DNA of 17,233 bases, from the NCBI GenBank assembly GCA_903881065.1, contig CAIRRW010000456.1, forward strand, positions 1 to 17,233. Direction: 5' to 3'. The notes beneath the pieces were generated by a model. The model saw nothing but the letters and a program-made list of their open reading frames with translations, searched no databases and had not been told where the DNA came from. This DNA comes from an uncultured Bacteroidota bacterium. Lineage in GTDB: Bacteria; Bacteroidota; Bacteroidia; 2-12-FULL-35-15. Numbering within the stretch: the first letter of the stretch is position 1; each line of letters begins with the position of its first letter. This document shows positions 13,805 to 17,233 of this stretch, piece after piece. Made by a program: the position numbers and the translations under genes.

Positions 13805-16462
13805 ATGGAATCAACTAAAGTAAGACAAACATTTTTAGATTTTTTTAAGTCGAAAGGGCATGAAATAGTTCCTTCGGCACCTATGGTAGTAAAAAACGAC
13901 CCTACTCTGATGTTTAATAATTCGGGTATGGCGCCATTCAAGGATTTATTTTTGGGGAATGCTCCGATTAAATATCCGCGTGTGGCTGATACTCAGAAAT
14001 GTCTGCGTGTGAGCGGCAAGCACAATGATTTGGAGGAAGTAGGTGTGGATACGTATCATCATACTATGTTCGAAATGCTCGGCAACTGGAGCTTTGGCGA
14101 TTATTTCAAGAAGGATGCCATCACATGGGCGTGGGAATTACTTACCGATGTGTATAAAATAGATAAAAGCAGATTGTATGTTACAGTGTTCGAAGGCAGT
14201 GCTGACGATGGTTTGGGGTTTGATCAGGAAGCTTATGATTTATGGAAACAATTTATTCCGGAGGATAGAATATTAAAAGGAAATAAAAAAGATAACTTCT
14301 GGGAGATGGGCGAAATGGGCCCTTGCGGACCCTGTTCGGAAATACATTGTGATATCCGCACGGATGAAGAACGGAAAAAGATTGATGGCAAAATGCTTGT
14401 CAATGCAAGTCATCCGCAGGTTATCGAAATATGGAACAATGTATTTATGGAATTCAACCGCAAGGCTGACGGCAGTTTGGAGAAATTACCTGCTCAGCAT
14501 GTAGATACCGGGATGGGCTTCGAACGTTTGTGCGTGGTGCTGCAAGGCAAACAATCAAATTATGATACCGATGTTTTTAAACCTGTTCTGGATAGAATTG
14601 AGGAATTATCAGGGCTGCGATATAAGCCACAGGATGAAGAAAAACATCAGAAACAATTAATAATAAATATTGCGATGCGCGTAATTGCCGACCACATACG
14701 CGCAATTTCATTCAGCATTGCCGACGGACAATTACCTTCCAATACGGGCGCAGGATATGTGATTCGAAGAATTTTAAGACGCGCAATTCGTTACGGTTAT
14801 CAATCACTGAATCTGAAAGAACCGTTCATGTATCGTCTGGTGCCGGTGCTTGCTCATCAAATGGGACATGCCTTTCCGGAATTATCTTCGCAGAAATTAT
14901 TGATTGAAAAAGTAATTAAAGAAGAAGAGATTTCATTTTTCAGAACATTGGAGAACGGCTTGAAACGTATCGATCAGGTTTGTATTACTGTATCCAATGA
15001 CAAGAAAACTGTCGTGGATGGGTTCACTGTTTTTGAGTTGTATGATACATTCGGCTTCCCGCTTGATTTGACTTCATTGATTGCCAGAGGTTATGGCTTA
15101 AGCATTGATGAAAGTGGATTTATGAAAGAGCTGGAGAAACAGAAAAACCGTTCGCGTGAGGCAACAGCTGTGGATACAGGCGATTGGATACTTGTAGAAG
15201 GAAGAAAGCAGGAAGAAGGCGGCAGGATATTTCTTGGCTACAAACAATTGGAAAGTGAAGCAAACATTATACAATACCGTAAAGTAAAAGCAAAAGGCAA
15301 AGAGCTGTTTCAACTGGTACTTGATAAAACTCCTTTTTATGCTGAAAGTGGCGGACAAGTGGGTGATACAGGTGTACTTGAATCGGCAAACGAGAAGATA
15401 AATATTACTGATACCAGAAAAGAAAATGGCATTATCATTCATTTTGCCGACAGGTTGCCGGAAAGTTTTAATCAGAAATTTATTGCAAAGGTTAATAGTG
15501 AAAAAAGAACATTGACGGAGAATAATCATAGTTCAACTCACTTGTTGCATGCTGCATTGCGTAAGGTATTAGGAACACATGTGGAACAAAAAGGCTCATT
15601 GGTAAATGATGAACATTTGCGTTTCGACTTTTCGCATTTCTCTAAAGTAACTGATGAAGAAATAGCAGAAATTGAAGCTATTGTAAACCATAAAATAAGA
15701 GAAAACATTGCCGGTGATATCAAAGAAATGGCAATAGACTCTGCTCGTAAGTTGGGCGCGATGGCTTTGTTTGGCGAAAAATATGGAGATACTGTTCGTG
15801 TAGTTACATTCGATAAAAACTATTCCATAGAATTATGCGGCGGAACACATGTACCTGCAACCGGACAAATTGGATTATTTAAAATTGTTTCAGAATCAGC
15901 TGTTGCTGCAGGCATCCGACGGATAGAAGCAATAACTTCGGACAAAGCGGAAGAATTCTTTAACAACCAGACTCATTTAGTAAATGAAGTTAAACTGTTG
16001 CTGAAAAACCCTAAAGATGTTGTAAAAAGCTTGCAGGGATTGATAGAACAGAATTCTGAACTTCAGAAACAAATTGATGCAATGCTTCGCGATAAAGCAA
16101 AAATGCTGAAATCAGAATTGATTGCCAGGAAAGAAACAATAAACGGAATTAATTTTATTGCTGAGCGAATTGATTTGGATTCGGCTGAAGCTATCAAAGA
16201 TTTATCTTTTGAACTCCGCTCGCAAATTGACAATCTGGTATTGGTACTTGGCGCTGATGTGAAAGGGAAACCAAGTTTGTCGGTTATTATTTCGGATAAT
16301 CTGGTGAAAGAAAAAAACTTAAATGCAGGAGCAATTATCAGGGATATTGCAAAGGAAATTAATGGTGGTGGTGGCGGACAACCTTTTTACGCAACAGCAG
16401 GAGGAACTAATTCGCAGGGAATACAGAAGGCATTAGAAAAAGCCCGGACTTTTTTAAACTAA
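13805..16462 (+). CDS. alaS: Alanyl-tRNA synthetase (AlaRS)
   Basis: AlaRS charges tRNA-Ala and edits mischarged Ser and Gly. The 885-residue protein has the complete three-part layout. The class II catalytic and tRNA-recognition region (about 1-460) includes FNNSGMAPFKDLFLG (37-51), HHTMFEMLGNWSFGDYFK (85-102), GPCGPCSEIH (172-181) and DTGMGFERL (234-242). The editing domain has HSSTH (H575, H579) and CGGTH (C678, H682) as metal ligands. After a coiled-coil-like segment (about 725-775) the C-terminal C-Ala domain carries the GGGGGQPFYATAGG motif (854-867). Length is normal and no key residue is missing. The ATG at 13805 begins MESTKVRQTFLDFFKSKGHE, the standard N-terminus. The next gene starts 16 bp after the stop, so both are probably co-transcribed. 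Confidence 0.98.
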   Translation: MESTKVRQTFLDFFKSKGHEIVPSAPMVVKNDPTLMFNNSGMAPFKDLFLGNAPIKYPRVADTQKCLRVSGKHNDLEEVGVDTYHHTMFEMLGNWSFGDYFKKDAITWAWELLTDVYKIDKSRLYVTVFEGSADDGLGFDQEAYDLWKQFIPEDRILKGNKKDNFWEMGEMGPCGPCSEIHCDIRTDEERKKIDGKMLVNASHPQVIEIWNNVFMEFNRKADGSLEKLPAQHVDTGMGFERLCVVLQGKQSNYDTDVFKPVLDRIEELSGLRYKPQDEEKHQKQLIINIAMRVIADHIRAISFSIADGQLPSNTGAGYVIRRILRRAIRYGYQSLNLKEPFMYRLVPVLAHQMGHAFPELSSQKLLIEKVIKEEEISFFRTLENGLKRIDQVCITVSNDKKTVVDGFTVFELYDTFGFPLDLTSLIARGYGLSIDESGFMKELEKQKNRSREATAVDTGDWILVEGRKQEEGGRIFLGYKQLESEANIIQYRKVKAKGKELFQLVLDKTPFYAESGGQVGDTGVLESANEKINITDTRKENGIIIHFADRLPESFNQKFIAKVNSEKRTLTENNHSSTHLLHAALRKVLGTHVEQKGSLVNDEHLRFDFSHFSKVTDEEIAEIEAIVNHKIRENIAGDIKEMAIDSARKLGAMALFGEKYGDTVRVVTFDKNYSIELCGGTHVPATGQIGLFKIVSESAVAAGIRRIEAITSDKAEEFFNNQTHLVNEVKLLLKNPKDVVKSLQGLIEQNSELQKQIDAMLRDKAKMLKSELIARKETINGINFIAERIDLDSAEAIKDLSFELRSQIDNLVLVLGADVKGKPSLSVIISDNLVKEKNLNAGAIIRDIAKEINGGGGGQPFYATAGGTNSQGIQKALEKARTFLN

Positions 16463-16478
16463 CCAACTTCCTTTAAGG

Positions 16479-17233
16479 ATGCCTAAAGTACCAGTTAAGA
16501 ATTCCTTTATTCCCGATTCGCTTAAAGAAACTTCGTTGTTCAAAAATCATCTATTGACAACGAAAAATATAGACACCAAGTTTCATTACACACATTATGA
16601 TTACTTGCCGGCATCTATATTATTCATTTCTTTCCTTTTGCTGGTTTGGCTTTATGTTTCCAATTTCAAGCAGGTAAATAAGGTAATAAAAGGATTCTAT
16701 TTGAGCCGATACGCCAATCAATTATCAAGAGATGAGTTCTCTCCGGGCAACAGAGTTACTGTATTTCTTACTTTATTATTTGTGCTTACTTTATCCCTCT
16801 TTATTTCTCAGACTTTAAGTTATTATGGAATAGGAAACTTCGCGAATAATTTCAGCCGTTTATATTTAATTTCAACTGTAGCGGTAATCGCAATATATCT
16901 TATTAAACTAATAACAGTAAGCCTTACAGGTTTTATTTTTCAAGCTCAAAAGGTTTTTTCTGATTATGTTATGACTATTTTTCTTTACTGCAATACACTT
17001 GGATTGTTTATGTTTCCGGTTGTTATTTGCCTTGCATTCGTAAGGCAGATTTCTCCGGCTGTTTTCATTTACGCAGGTATAATTATGATAGCCCTATTCA
17101 TTTCTACACGAATATTCCGAGGATTTATTATTTGGATGAATGGTTTAAGAGGTTCAACGTTCTATTTATTTTTATATCTTTGCGCCCTTGAAATATTGCC
17201 CTTTTTTATTTTGTATAAATTAGCTACTCTACT
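16479..17233 (+). CDS. DUF4271-like integral membrane protein (3' end cut off)
   Basis: An ATG at 16479 opens a frame of 251 codons that is still open at the window edge. A polar N-terminus (1-40) is followed by about six hydrophobic helices, near 43-62, 94-113, 128-154, 164-188, 193-213 and 226-248. Polar loops include FKQVNKVIKGFYLSRYANQL (63-82). The topology, the FxRxxY-like first loop and the terminal STFYLFLYLCALEILPFFILYKL fit the DUF4271 family of uncharacterised Bacteroidota membrane proteins. Family assignment is from memory of pattern, not a search. The last helix is the usual C-terminal one, so probably little is missing. It follows alaS by 16 bp. In related genomes I recall DUF4271 genes beside hemD (uroporphyrinogen-III synthase), which would then lie just beyond the window. 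Confidence 0.7.
   Translation, partial: MPKVPVKNSFIPDSLKETSLFKNHLLTTKNIDTKFHYTHYDYLPASILFISFLLLVWLYVSNFKQVNKVIKGFYLSRYANQLSRDEFSPGNRVTVFLTLLFVLTLSLFISQTLSYYGIGNFANNFSRLYLISTVAVIAIYLIKLITVSLTGFIFQAQKVFSDYVMTIFLYCNTLGLFMFPVVICLAFVRQISPAVFIYAGIIMIALFISTRIFRGFIIWMNGLRGSTFYLFLYLCALEILPFFILYKLATL
17175..17182 (+). promoter_or_regulatory. Candidate promoter -7 element inside the DUF4271-like gene
   Basis: TATCTTTG followed by CGCCC (17175-17187) is an exact TAnnTTTG match with the GC-rich start region often seen after Bacteroidota -7 boxes. It lies within the last visible part of the membrane protein gene and could drive the next gene outside the window. No TTG was found 17-23 bp upstream, and its position inside a coding region lowers confidence. 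Confidence 0.3.

Noticed and set aside
13690..13941. 83-codon minus-strand frame overlapping the start of alaS
   Set aside because: It overlaps the conserved alaS N-terminus and promoter, resembles no family, and has no promoter of its own.
15098..15529. 143-codon minus-strand frame inside alaS
   Set aside because: It is the antisense of conserved AlaRS coding sequence; its Cys/Phe-rich composition is typical of a shadow frame.

Overview
This 17.2 kb window looks like an ordinary chromosomal segment of a member of the Bacteroidota. The reasons are the AT-rich intergenic DNA, near absence of Shine-Dalgarno sites, and repeated Bacteroidota-type promoter elements (-7 TAnnTTTG, sometimes with TTG about 20 bp upstream). 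Protein types agree: a Bacteroidota-style ECF sigma factor, a UvrA without the first cysteine pair of its first zinc module, a DUF4271-like membrane protein, and MqnC of the futalosine menaquinone route. No rRNA, tRNA, CRISPR array, transposase, prophage or other transferred block was seen. All complete genes are intact.

Layout. 1-102 (minus): N-terminus of an unrecognised lysine-rich protein, downstream of an ECF sigma factor (165-809, minus). 1050-3938 (plus): uvrA, convergent with a small secreted protein (3968-4534, minus). 4825-5874 (plus): queA, with its own promoter and a potentially structured leader, closed by a very strong intrinsic terminator. 5980-6651 (plus): ispD with a UUG start. 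6722-10793 (minus): sucA then sucB, encoding E1 and E2 of the 2-oxoglutarate dehydrogenase complex, separated by a 50-bp imperfect palindrome. 10989-12050 (minus): pdxA with its terminator. 12177-13298 (plus): mqnC. 13299-13804: a gene-free gap holding a degenerate 21-bp tandem repeat. 13805-16462 (plus): alaS, followed 16 bp later by a six-helix DUF4271-like membrane protein cut off by the window end.

Function. The genes serve unrelated housekeeping jobs: nucleotide excision repair (UvrA), queuosine tRNA modification (QueA), isoprenoid synthesis by the MEP pathway (IspD), the TCA cycle (SucA/SucB), pyridoxal phosphate synthesis (PdxA), menaquinone synthesis (MqnC) and alanyl-tRNA charging (AlaS). 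IspD and MqnC are loosely linked, because the menaquinone side chain is made from isoprenoid units. I see no new multi-gene system. The points worth a second look are non-coding: the frame-preserving 21-bp repeat before alaS, the palindrome between sucA and sucB, the queA leader, the terminator next to the ispD start, and short-period repeats around mqnC and inside the sucB linker.
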